Source: Methanospirillum lacunae (GTDB lineage Archaea; Halobacteriota; Methanomicrobia; Methanomicrobiales; Methanospirillaceae). From it: a stretch of DNA of 64,000 nucleotides. The notes under the pieces are model-generated. The model made no database searches. It saw only the letters and a program-made list of their open reading frames with translations, and was not told the DNA's origin. The stretch lies in assembly GCF_046195335.1 (NCBI RefSeq), contig NZ_CP176093.1; one strand, given 5' to 3'. The translations under genes and the position numbers were made by a program. This document shows, one piece after another, positions 7,596-16,669 of the stretch; position 1 is the stretch's first letter; the number at the start of each line of letters is the position of its first letter.

Positions 7596-9284
7596 ATGAA
7601 ACCATTGGTGGTACCAGGAATAGTGCTTGTATTATTCCTTATTGGCGGCATCGCTGGAGCCTATCCTATAGATTCCACGGTTGTTACTACCCTGAATCGT
7701 ACTATCATTCCCGTTGCCGTGCCTCTGACATCACCTCAGATCCTTCCTGATGATGTCTCCAACTACTCGGTATATGGATATGGGGTATGGAAGTTCGGAG
7801 ATGGACTTGGTTATGAAAAAAGGATTGACCTGATGCCAACCGGTTACTCCTATGCATCGGAGAACGGTTCTGCAAAACTGCTCCGGTTTTTTGACATGAC
7901 AGATGTTCACATCACTGACAAAGAGACTCCCACACAGGGTATCTATTTTGGGTACAAAGGGGGTCAGTCATCAGGGTATTCACCGGTAATGCTCTCATCC
8001 ACTCAGGTTCTTGATGCTGCTATCCAGACCGTGAACGCCCTCCATACTGAAGATCCGTTTGACTTTGGTATCGCTCTTGGTGATGTTGCCAACAACGAAC
8101 AATACAATGAAATCAGATGGTTCATTGATGTCATGGACGGGAAAAGAATAAACCCTGATTCAGGTGTCAAGGATGACCCGGTTCCCGGACCACTGAATGA
8201 TTACCAGGATGTGTACCAGGCAGCAGGACTGAATAAGTCGATACCCTGGTATGAGGTTCTTGGCAATCACGATCACAACTGGATCGGAACAAATCCCCCT
8301 GATGGTTACCTGAAATCGAACTATACCGGAGCCTACATCCTGAATATGGGTAATATTTTCACCAATCCTCTTGGTATCAAGAGCCGTGGATTCTATATGG
8401 GTGCAATCGATGGAAGAACGGTGAATGGAGATATCATCGGAGTTGGGAATGTATCTGATTTCAAAACACCTCCAAAAGTTCTGGCTGCCGATTCAAAACG
8501 CCGTGTCCTCACAGTTCCTGAATGGATGGGTGAATTTTTCAATACGACTTCAAACCCGAAAGGTCATGGGTTCAATAAATCTGACGCAGATTCAGGTTTT
8601 GCATGTTATTCGTTTGAACCTAAATCAGACATTCCGATAAAGGTCATTGTGCTTGACGATACCCAGAATGCGAACGATACTGATGTTGGCGGGTACGGGC
8701 ATGGTTCACTTGATAATGAACGGTTCACCTGGCTTGTAAACGAACTGGATCAGGGTCAGGCTGAAGGCAAACTGATGATCATTGCTGCTCACATCCCGAT
8801 AGCAACAGAGGCAAGTGGTTCTTCTCTTGATGAATATACCGGATGGAGCTCGGTTGCTGAGATATCAGAGCAGCAGCTGCTTGATACTCTGCATACCTAT
8901 CCAAACCTGATCCTGTGGATAGCAGGACATCGACATGTCAATGCCATTACTCCGCAGATATCACCGGATCCTGATCACCCGGAACTCGGATTCTGGGAGG
9001 TTGAGACCTCATCATTGCGTGATTTCCCACAGCAGTTCAGGACTTTTGATATTGTCAAAAACAGCGATAATACGATCTCTATCTTTGCAACAGATGTTGA
9101 TCCGGCAGTAAAAGATGGAACGATTGCTGCAAAGTCACGTTTCTACGCCGTGGCAGCAGATGAAATATTTAACAGTTCTATTCCGTATAAGCCAAGCGGG
9201 TCATATAATGCAGAGCTCGTTAAACAAGTAACTCCTGATATGCAGGAGAAGATTCAGAATCTGGGAACCCCCCAACTCTCCTGA
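7596..9284 (+). CDS. Secreted calcineurin-like metallophosphoesterase
   Basis: The full set of metal-binding motifs of calcineurin-like phosphoesterases is visible: FDMTDVHITD, ALGDVANNE, GNHDHN, AAHIPI and GHRHVN. A signal peptide (residues 1-23) points to export. It resembles the TIGR03768-type family of long (about 560-residue) secreted phosphoesterases, from memory of the family and not from a search. It presumably cleaves phosphate mono- or diesters outside the cell. It sits between two paralogous esterase genes but has its own promoter-like sequence. Confidence 0.85.
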   Translation: MKPLVVPGIVLVLFLIGGIAGAYPIDSTVVTTLNRTIIPVAVPLTSPQILPDDVSNYSVYGYGVWKFGDGLGYEKRIDLMPTGYSYASENGSAKLLRFFDMTDVHITDKETPTQGIYFGYKGGQSSGYSPVMLSSTQVLDAAIQTVNALHTEDPFDFGIALGDVANNEQYNEIRWFIDVMDGKRINPDSGVKDDPVPGPLNDYQDVYQAAGLNKSIPWYEVLGNHDHNWIGTNPPDGYLKSNYTGAYILNMGNIFTNPLGIKSRGFYMGAIDGRTVNGDIIGVGNVSDFKTPPKVLAADSKRRVLTVPEWMGEFFNTTSNPKGHGFNKSDADSGFACYSFEPKSDIPIKVIVLDDTQNANDTDVGGYGHGSLDNERFTWLVNELDQGQAEGKLMIIAAHIPIATEASGSSLDEYTGWSSVAEISEQQLLDTLHTYPNLILWIAGHRHVNAITPQISPDPDHPELGFWEVETSSLRDFPQQFRTFDIVKNSDNTISIFATDVDPAVKDGTIAAKSRFYAVAADEIFNSSIPYKPSGSYNAELVKQVTPDMQEKIQNLGTPQLS

Positions 9285-9483
9285 TTTTTCCGAAAATGTA
9301 TCATACCTCTTTTTCACGGATGAAATGGTCTATGGGTGAAGTTCTGGTATAACTGATTGTCAGGCAACAGGCTCCCTGTTTCGGCCAGTTCAAAAGGAAA
9401 GCAGTACGTACATTCATTCACTCTCCAGAATGAACCGATGAGAGAGAATGAACTGAATATGAAAAAGAAGAGAGTGTTACAAG

Positions 9484-10989
9484 TCACTTTACAATTGGAG
9501 CAGCCCCGATATCAAGATAGGCTCCATCTTCGGTGTACTTCGGCCAGGAGACATTCATTCCACCATTCGGATCCCCGGTCTTTGCAAACCGGGTCCAGAG
9601 ATCGATCATGTTCTCTCTGACTGAATCAGTTACCGGGTTTTCAGGTAATGGGACACCAAAGAGGAGCATGGTCTCGCTGCCATGGAATGCTCCGTAGGGT
9701 TGCCCGGGAAGGACATACGAGTACTGGTACCGGTATGTATCTGGGCTTATATTTGCCATGGATCCTGCTACAAATTTAACCGGGTCAGTAAAGTCATAAT
9801 CTGTCATGATCTGTTCCAGTCTGAGCTGTACTTCTGCGGTTGAATTTGCAGGATATTTCTCTAAAACCACACCGGATTCATTCCCAAACCTGCTCTGAAT
9901 AAAGGTGCTGTACTCCTGGACACTCATGTTGGCGCCAGCTGCAAGGGTTGTTCCATCATTAGCATTGTTTCCGATGATGAGTGGAACCGGATTCTCGCGA
10001 TTTTCACGAAATACTGTTTCCGGTGATTCCGGTATAACCGAGCCGTCGATTGTCGGCTCAAAATGCGGAGTATTCACCATCTTAAACGAAGAATTCGGCC
10101 AGGGTGTTGCATTGGTGATATCCTGGTAACTCAGGGTACGCATCTGCTTTATCGCATCAGGGCCTGAGAAACCAAGGCTCTTTGCATATGCCTCTCCAAG
10201 CTGTTCAGCATCAGCCTTGGTGTACAGGGCATCAATCTCTGCTCCCTTTGTCCAGAAGGTGCCACTCTCTACGATTGCCTGTTGATAAAGCTCTTTCGTC
10301 TCTGGATTTGCCAGATGAATGAGAATACTTTCTCCTCCGGCAGACTGCCCAAATATTGTCACCCTGGATGGATCACCGCCAAAAGATTCGATGTTTCTCT
10401 GCACCCACTCCAGAGCAGCAATCTGATCAAGGAGCCCGTAGTTACCAGAACTATTCTGTGAAGACTCTGCATCCAGTTCAGGGTGAGCAAGGAATCCGAG
10501 AGCTCCTACCCGGTAATTGGGAGTGACCACAATGACACCCTTTTGTGCAAGAGCCGTCCCGTTATAGAGAGACATAGAACCTGCAATCTTTCCAAATGCT
10601 CCACCATAGAAAAAGACCATGACCGGGAGCTTTTCGTTGTCACTCTTTGCCGGGGTCCAGACATTGAGATACAGACAGTCCTCGCTCATGGAAAGATTCG
10701 GATCTGCAGCAATCGGCTGGGGACATGCCGGTGAAAAAGCCGTTGTTTCCTTGACCCCTTCCCATGGACTCACCGGCTCTGGTGCTCTCCATCGAAGTTC
10801 TCCGGTAGGGGGAGCAGCGAATGGAATTCCAAGATATACCCTGAGTCCATCCTGTACTAATCCTGAGATAAGACCAGCATCGGTTTTGACCACCGCTGAT
10901 GGCGTCTCATTCATGGATGCTCCTGCAGAAATCCCGATAAATAACAGGCAGATTACCAGGAAAAAACCAACGTTCTTGTGTATGTTCAT
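9484..10989 (-). CDS. Secreted type-B carboxylesterase, paralogue of the gene at 5870
   Basis: This carboxylesterase is strongly similar along its length to the product of the gene at 5870: the same DAGLISG N-terminus, SEDCLYLNVWTP, FFYGGAF, nucleophile in FGQSAGGES, and AFHGSETML around the catalytic histidine. A signal peptide is present. The ATG chosen has GGAGG seven bases upstream; a GTG 12 bases earlier overlaps that ribosome-binding site and is unlikely. It is transcribed toward the phosphoesterase gene, so the two esterases form an inverted paralogous pair, probably from an old duplication. Confidence 0.9.
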   Translation of the reverse strand: MNIHKNVGFFLVICLLFIGISAGASMNETPSAVVKTDAGLISGLVQDGLRVYLGIPFAAPPTGELRWRAPEPVSPWEGVKETTAFSPACPQPIAADPNLSMSEDCLYLNVWTPAKSDNEKLPVMVFFYGGAFGKIAGSMSLYNGTALAQKGVIVVTPNYRVGALGFLAHPELDAESSQNSSGNYGLLDQIAALEWVQRNIESFGGDPSRVTIFGQSAGGESILIHLANPETKELYQQAIVESGTFWTKGAEIDALYTKADAEQLGEAYAKSLGFSGPDAIKQMRTLSYQDITNATPWPNSSFKMVNTPHFEPTIDGSVIPESPETVFRENRENPVPLIIGNNANDGTTLAAGANMSVQEYSTFIQSRFGNESGVVLEKYPANSTAEVQLRLEQIMTDYDFTDPVKFVAGSMANISPDTYRYQYSYVLPGQPYGAFHGSETMLLFGVPLPENPVTDSVRENMIDLWTRFAKTGDPNGGMNVSWPKYTEDGAYLDIGAAPIVK

Positions 10990-11246
10990 ATGATCCTCCA
11001 CTTTTTCCCGTCTGTAATTGGTCTTCCTTCATCTGAAAAGGATAGATTACTGAAAAACATCGGGATTTCTTTACAATAATGCCAGAAACCAGAGCACTTT
11101 TGATATCTATTCGGCTATGAACGATTAAGACTTTGTATCACAATGATACAGAAATCTAAAGGTTATGAAAATGAAGTTCAAGACCGTAATGTGCTCAGTC
11201 AAACAACAGAACGTGGAATGTCAGGGATACCTAAGCAACTTAACCG

Positions 11247-11271
11247 AAGTTTTCAGAAACTTTTTTTTATA
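11247..11271 (+). promoter_or_regulatory. Inverted repeat plus T-tract/TATA-like box upstream of META lipoprotein gene
   Basis: AAGTTT-TCAG-AAACTT (11247-11262) runs into eight Ts and then ATAC. The TTTTATAC part lies about 25 bases before the ATG at 11293, matching an archaeal TATA box for a leaderless message. The hairpin plus T-tract could equally be a terminator for transcription from elsewhere. I favour the promoter reading because no gene on this strand precedes it. Confidence 0.4.
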
Positions 11272-11292
11272 CTCCATGGCTAAGTACCAACC

Positions 11293-11865
11293 ATGAGAAA
11301 AATTCTCATTGTCGTGGGTATCGTAATGGTACTTCTTCTTCTGGTGACCGGGTGTACAAGTCAGACTGAATCAAAACCAGTTTCCACCCCGGCCACAACA
11401 GCCCCTACAGCAACAATCACTCCAAGTCAGACTGAAATCGTTTCTGCTCCGGTTAAGGCTGCAGCTTCAGACTCTTCCCTCCTGGGAACATGGTATCTGA
11501 AACTCATGTCTGATCAGAATGGTACCGCTCTGGTTCAGACGATAAATCCGGAGACAACAGTCATCTTTGAGGATAATGTAAACCTGACCGGGTATTCTGG
11601 CTGTAACAATTACATGGGCAGTTATACTCTGACTGGGAAACCAGACGCAGATGGAAAAGGAATAACCATTGGCCCTCTTGCGTCAACGAAAAAATACTGT
11701 CAGGATGGAGCCTCTACAGAAACAACCTATCTGCAGATCCTTGAAGGTGCAACATCATACCTGGTAAATGAAAACAAGGAGTTGTCGATTACTGACAATG
11801 CTCAAAATACACTCGTATACCAGAGGACCCCGTATAGCACTACATCAGTGCCAATGGGCTCCTAA
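11293..11865 (+). CDS. META-domain (HslJ-like) lipoprotein
   Basis: The N-terminus is a lipoprotein signal with lipobox VTGC (Cys21), then a Thr/Pro-rich linker (to about residue 55), then a META domain recognisable by LLGTWYL, GYSGCNNYMGSYTL and GPLASTKKYC. META domains occur in HslJ and related secreted proteins linked to motility, secretion or antibiotic tolerance in bacteria; the role in archaea is unknown. It is a single gene, about 25 bases behind a TATA-like box. Confidence 0.85.
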   Translation: MRKILIVVGIVMVLLLLVTGCTSQTESKPVSTPATTAPTATITPSQTEIVSAPVKAAASDSSLLGTWYLKLMSDQNGTALVQTINPETTVIFEDNVNLTGYSGCNNYMGSYTLTGKPDADGKGITIGPLASTKKYCQDGASTETTYLQILEGATSYLVNENKELSITDNAQNTLVYQRTPYSTTSVPMGS

Positions 11866-12030
11866 TATTTTTGAATAGATTATTGATTTACCGTCCTATT
11901 CAAAAAAGGACGTTCGGTTTCTTTTTTCCTATCGATTGAATATCAACACAAACTATTCCTTCAGATTGCTTGTAGCATTTATACGATGAGAAAAATCCTT
12001 TTATTAACATTCACAGTTTCAGCGTAAGCA

Positions 12031-13074
12031 TTACATGTTATGCTCATCTTTTTGACATAGTTTTCCGTACCCATAATGTTTTATAAAAAAAGACCGGACT
12101 TTCTCAGACTCCACCCATCCATGATCGAGCCGGGATACAAGGTTGTTGATATGATCTATTTGCTCTAATACAATTCTGCTCTCCTCGTCATCATGAAGGG
12201 ATATAATTGACATAATGACTGCAAGAGGGTTCCTGATTTCATCATTTAGTATCTGGAATTGCTCCATATTTTTCTCAATCTGAATTATCCCCTGCTTTTC
12301 CATCTCTTTATCAAATAAGACCTGTATGGTAATATCCCGTGACAAGGCGATAATCTGAGTTATATTATTTGTGCGGGATAAAATTGGAACAAAGATAGTA
12401 TCCAACCAGAACTCATCTGAATCAAGTTTACCCTGCAGAGTAATGCGCTGGTACCTTCCTTCACTGAGAATTGAATCAAGAGATCGTTGTACCTGATCTA
12501 CCAGTTCCTGTGGAAATATATCAGATAACTCAATTTTGGATTTTCCAATTCTCTCTTTCTTGAAGAATTGGATTGCATAGGAGTTTAAATATGCAATTGA
12601 ATAATCACGGTCAAATATTATTATAGAATCCTGGGCGAGTTCAGCAATAGCCCGATATCGTCTCTCACTTTCCATCAGTTTCTGATCCAACTCATGTTTG
12701 TAGAGAGCCATCATGATACTGGTTTTCAGGTTCTTTTCTTCAAACGGTTTGATGATATACCCGAAGGGTTCACTCTCTATCGCCTGAAATATGGTACTGT
12801 CATCTGCCTGTCCGGTGAGATAAATCACAGGAATATTAAATTGCTCTCTGATATGGGTTGCAGCAGTAATGCCGTTCATCTCTCCGTTGAGAACAATATC
12901 CATCAGAACGATATCAGGCTTTAATTGTTCTGTTGCCTTTATTGCTCCCTCACCAGTATCTTCAACTCCAACAATCTCAAATCCCATCCCCCCAAGAAGA
13001 AGATTTAAAGCTGAAGCGGTGATAAACTCATCTTCAATAATGAGGATTTTTTTATTCTGTGGTATTAAATTCAC
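12031..13074 (-). CDS. Response regulator with PAS and histidine-less kinase-like module
   Basis: Residues 1-125 are a receiver domain (acidic IIEDE, phospho-acceptor in LMDIVL, threonine in YLTGQ, lysine in IIKPFE). Residues 140-255 are a PAS domain. The last 90 residues carry ILNDEIRNPLAVI and end WVESEKVRSFFIKHYG. This tail resembles a HisKA dimerisation helix whose histidine is replaced by Asp, without an ATPase domain, so the protein is unlikely to be a kinase. The same tail ends the product of the gene at 26423. It is the last gene of a three-gene operon, with GTG overlapping the previous stop codon (GTGA). Confidence 0.85.
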   Translation of the reverse strand: MNLIPQNKKILIIEDEFITASALNLLLGGMGFEIVGVEDTGEGAIKATEQLKPDIVLMDIVLNGEMNGITAATHIREQFNIPVIYLTGQADDSTIFQAIESEPFGYIIKPFEEKNLKTSIMMALYKHELDQKLMESERRYRAIAELAQDSIIIFDRDYSIAYLNSYAIQFFKKERIGKSKIELSDIFPQELVDQVQRSLDSILSEGRYQRITLQGKLDSDEFWLDTIFVPILSRTNNITQIIALSRDITIQVLFDKEMEKQGIIQIEKNMEQFQILNDEIRNPLAVIMSIISLHDDEESRIVLEQIDHINNLVSRLDHGWVESEKVRSFFIKHYGYGKLCQKDEHNM

Positions 13075-14573
13075 AATGAATCCCTTTTAAGATCAATTGA
13101 TGGAAATGAGATAATAAAGTGTGTACCATTATCTTTTATTCTAGTAACTGTTCCTTTCAATTGTTTGGTCAGGCCATATATAAGTGATATCCCAAGAGTC
13201 GCCGGGTGGACAACGTCTACATGTTCAGGAATTCCAACTCCATCATCCCGGTAATCAAGAGTATATAATTTATCAGCAGTATTAAGGCTAAACCCGATTT
13301 TTATCTCACCTTTTTGATTATTTGGAAATGCGTATTTTAATGAGTTAGAGATCAACTCATTTACAATCAAACTGCAGGGCACGGCTTTTTCTATTGATAT
13401 CATTACCTGATGTGCATCAATAATCATTATTACTTGTCGAACATCTACTTTATACGATTCAAAAAGAGAACCAAACATCTTTCGTAAATAATCTCCATAT
13501 TCGATCAAACGTAGATTATTAGAACGGTACAACTGTTCATGTACCAGGGAAATTGATCGAATTCTATTCTGACTTTCATTAAATAAATGACGAGTGTACT
13601 CATCTTTCACGGTTTGTGACTGAAGATAAAGGAGACTTGAGATCACCTGCATATTATTTTTCACCCGGTGATGTATCTCCTTGAGAAGCATCTCTTTTTC
13701 TTGTAATGACTCAACGATATGGGCCTCCATCATGGTACGTTTCGTCACATCACGAAAATTCCATACTCGCCCACTCACAATACCTCCAATCTTATGGGGT
13801 TTAGAATACCATTCAAAAATCCTGCCATCACTTAACTCAATACGATCAAAGCCATCTGTATCAGATTCACAATTCTCACTTTTGATATGAGAATTAATCT
13901 GGTCTATATCCTTTACCAATCTGAAAACAGAATCTATTGCAAGAAAGGATTGATTTGGGAGAAGTATGGATTCAGGTATTTTCCACATTGATACAAACTG
14001 ATGATTATATTTAATTATTTTACCTGTTTTATCCAAAGCGAGTATCCCATCATCGCTTGATTCGATAGTAGCATCGAGAAGGGAAACCGTCTGTAGTATT
14101 TTATCTTCAGCGATGCTACGTTGATCGATCTCTCTTTTAAGCTCACTATTGATATCTGATATTTTTCGGGCTTGATCTTCTGTTCTTACTCGTAATTGGT
14201 ATAACTCAAGATGAGTTCTAACCCTGGCTAATAAATCTTCTTTCTGAAATGGTTTGATTATAAAATCGACAGCTCCGTCTTTTAATCCTTTTACCCGAAG
14301 ATCCACATCGATAACTGCACTGAGAAATATTACTGGAATACTCTTTGATTCTTCTGATGACAATAATTGTTTTAAAACTTCAAATCCATCCATATCAGGC
14401 ATTCTGATATCCAGGAGAATCAGTTCAGGCGGCGATCTCTTCACAGATCTGAGGGCAAGTTCTCCACTATCTGCTGATCGAACGGTATATCCTTCAATGG
14501 TAAGGAGTTCGGTCAGGAGTTTTAAGGAAGCGTGGGTATCATCAACCACCAATATTGTTCCTTTTCTACTCAT
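13071..14573 (-). CDS. Response regulator-PAS-histidine kinase (HisKA_2 type)
   Basis: An N-terminal receiver domain (VVDDTHAS, LLDIRMPDMDG, FLSAV, IIKPF) is followed by a coiled coil, a PAS domain (about 165-280) and a HisKA_2 domain with phospho-acceptor His in LLKEIHHRVKNNMQV. A HATPase follows (N-box in VNELISNSLKYAF, then DDGVGIPE). It is a soluble hybrid kinase that can both receive and give phosphate. The PAS-kinase half is clearly paralogous to the C-terminus of the product of the gene at 16670. It overlaps both operon neighbours by 4 bases (ATGA and GTGA). Confidence 0.88.
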   Translation of the reverse strand: MSRKGTILVVDDTHASLKLLTELLTIEGYTVRSADSGELALRSVKRSPPELILLDIRMPDMDGFEVLKQLLSSEESKSIPVIFLSAVIDVDLRVKGLKDGAVDFIIKPFQKEDLLARVRTHLELYQLRVRTEDQARKISDINSELKREIDQRSIAEDKILQTVSLLDATIESSDDGILALDKTGKIIKYNHQFVSMWKIPESILLPNQSFLAIDSVFRLVKDIDQINSHIKSENCESDTDGFDRIELSDGRIFEWYSKPHKIGGIVSGRVWNFRDVTKRTMMEAHIVESLQEKEMLLKEIHHRVKNNMQVISSLLYLQSQTVKDEYTRHLFNESQNRIRSISLVHEQLYRSNNLRLIEYGDYLRKMFGSLFESYKVDVRQVIMIIDAHQVMISIEKAVPCSLIVNELISNSLKYAFPNNQKGEIKIGFSLNTADKLYTLDYRDDGVGIPEHVDVVHPATLGISLIYGLTKQLKGTVTRIKDNGTHFIISFPSIDLKRDSL

Positions 14574-16360
14574 GATTTTTCATCTTGTGCATGCTGATCA
14601 CTACTATTCAGAGCCCTGAAAATAACGGTATAACTGAATCTGTCCGCATGATTCTTTAGAACAGAACCCAAATCAGGATTTATTTCAGATATTCTGGTTA
14701 TTACATCTTTGATCTGGTATGCGTCCAAATTTTCTATAGCAACGAGTAATTCTGCCTTGATATTATCTGGGAGAGTCTGGATATCTGAAGGATTGAGATG
14801 ATGATAGGTTTCTTTCTTATCTGGTGTAGAAGACTCTTCGACTATAAATTGGACTCCAAGGAGGCTGGTTATACATGTAAAAACCTCTTCCGGACGATAG
14901 GGTTTTCGAATAAAATCATCCATACCAGCAGCCATTACATTGTCCCGTTCCTCTTTGAAGACTGATGCAGTGATGGCTACTATTTTTACGTCCTTGCCTC
15001 CTTCCATCGCACGAATATTTTGGGCTGCTTCAATGCCATCCATTACAGGCATTCGTAGATCCATAAAGATCAGGTGAGGGTGCCATTTAGAAAATAATTC
15101 AATGGCTTCTTTTCCGTTTCCGGCTACCTGTATTGATAGTCCTACATCTTCCAGAATTCGCCGCAGTAACAACCAGTTCTCGATCTGATCCTCAACGATA
15201 AGTATCCTGCATTCATCCTGACCAGGCTCCATTCCGATAACACGGCCGTGATTAATATTTGTTGAATCAATATCTGATTCGTTTGCAATTTCTACCGGTA
15301 TCTCAACAGAGAAGATGGATCCCTCGCCTGGACTACTTTCAACCTGTATTGTCCCATTCATCAGTTCTACATATTGTTTGGTAATTGTAAGGCCAAGACC
15401 GGTCCCTTTTTGATATGTGAGATTGTTTACCTGAATAAAGGGTTCGAAGATACGTTTTTGATCATCGTGGCTGATACCAATTCCTGTGTCCTGAATTTTA
15501 AAAATGATAACACGATTTTTAGAATCATCTGATGGTTTTGCATTCAAGAATAACGTTACTTTACCTTTCAGTGTAAATTTTATTGCATTTCCAATGAGGT
15601 TGATTAAAATCTGCCGTATTTTTGTATAATCTCCCCTGATAAACCGGGGAAAATCTGATGTCTGGTCAAGAGAAAGGATAATTTTTTTTTCATCTGCCCT
15701 GACATGCATCAGATCCAGTACATCGTTAACCATCCCTCCCAGATCAAAAGGGCTGATATCTGTGACGATTCCACCAGCTTCTATCTTTGACATATCAAGG
15801 ATATCATTAATGAGATTGAGAAGATGTTCCCCACTTCGACTAATAATATCAAGAGTAATCCGTTGATCTGGTGAGGTGTTGATGTCATTTCGCATGAGGT
15901 TTGAAAACCCCAATACCGCATTCAGCGGAGTTCGTAGTTCATGGCTCATATTTGCGAGAAAAACACTTTTTGCATTATTAGCACTTTCTGCTTCTTTTTG
16001 GGCCTCTTTAGCGCGAATGTTCGCCCTTCTCATTGCTTCAGCGACCCCGGATATCATAACACCGGTCACAAGAAATACTACCAGCCCAAGAAGATCGGCA
16101 GAATCATAAATAAAAGGTTGAGTAACGATGAATGGCCAGAAAAAAAATGCTAATATACAGGCCATCACTGATGCCATCAATCCAGCAGAGAATCCCCCAT
16201 AGATTGCAGAGATCATAACGGCTGGATAAAAGGTTAACCACACAAGTCTGGATTCGAGAATTTGAAGAGGCCATATCCGAAGAGATGCAGCCAGAGTTGT
16301 TAAAATAAAAGAAACTAGAAATCTATTCCATTTCCATGGAATGAGACGAAATTTCTTCAT
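14570..16360 (-). CDS. Membrane hybrid histidine kinase (KdpD-like TM, HisKA, HATPase, receiver)
   Basis: The first 110 residues hold about four membrane helices of the DUF4118/KdpD type. Then come HisKA with MSHELRTPLNAV, a HATPase (NLIGNAIKFT, DTGIGI, KGTGLGLTI) and a receiver domain (IVEDQIEN, FMDLRMPVMDG, ITASVF, FIRKPYRP), with a short helical tail that could be an HPt-like remnant. There is no extracellular sensor domain, so the input is in or near the membrane. It is the first gene of the three-gene operon and probably phosphorelays to the receivers of the two downstream products. Expression may be controlled by the 12-bp inverted repeat upstream. Confidence 0.88.
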   Translation of the reverse strand: MKKFRLIPWKWNRFLVSFILTTLAASLRIWPLQILESRLVWLTFYPAVMISAIYGGFSAGLMASVMACILAFFFWPFIVTQPFIYDSADLLGLVVFLVTGVMISGVAEAMRRANIRAKEAQKEAESANNAKSVFLANMSHELRTPLNAVLGFSNLMRNDINTSPDQRITLDIISRSGEHLLNLINDILDMSKIEAGGIVTDISPFDLGGMVNDVLDLMHVRADEKKIILSLDQTSDFPRFIRGDYTKIRQILINLIGNAIKFTLKGKVTLFLNAKPSDDSKNRVIIFKIQDTGIGISHDDQKRIFEPFIQVNNLTYQKGTGLGLTITKQYVELMNGTIQVESSPGEGSIFSVEIPVEIANESDIDSTNINHGRVIGMEPGQDECRILIVEDQIENWLLLRRILEDVGLSIQVAGNGKEAIELFSKWHPHLIFMDLRMPVMDGIEAAQNIRAMEGGKDVKIVAITASVFKEERDNVMAAGMDDFIRKPYRPEEVFTCITSLLGVQFIVEESSTPDKKETYHHLNPSDIQTLPDNIKAELLVAIENLDAYQIKDVITRISEINPDLGSVLKNHADRFSYTVIFRALNSSDQHAQDEKS

Positions 16361-16411
16361 CTCACCGACGCCTCTTCATTTTTTATTCCCTCCACAAAAC
16401 TATTAGTTAAT

Positions 16412-16516
16412 GCACTAAATTATTGGCGTTTCAGGTTACTTCTTCAATAAGTTATTGAACTGGCAGTATCCCATTTCAGTAAAAAGAAACAAAATAATCT
16501 CCTGATAATTTAGTGC
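16412..16516 (-). promoter_or_regulatory. Perfect 12-bp inverted repeat upstream of kinase operon
   Basis: GCACTAAATTAT at 16412-16423 is repeated in exact inverse complement, ATAATTTAGTGC, at 16505-16516, with 81 bases between the arms. It lies 52-156 bases before the first gene of the operon, in the 309-base gap behind the gene at 16670. Two such half-sites suit a looping regulator or a promoter-spanning operator. The rest of the gap shows no gene. Confidence 0.45.
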
Positions 16517-16669
16517 CTGATCGCACCATTACGATTCAGATACGCAGTTTGTATATGACATCGATGGTACTTTCAAATATAATAGTGTTTCGTAAGAAGT
16601 TTGAAGATGAATGAATCTGATGCAAGATAATTCTGAATTATAAAAATGGGTGATTGTCGTTGAACTCCT

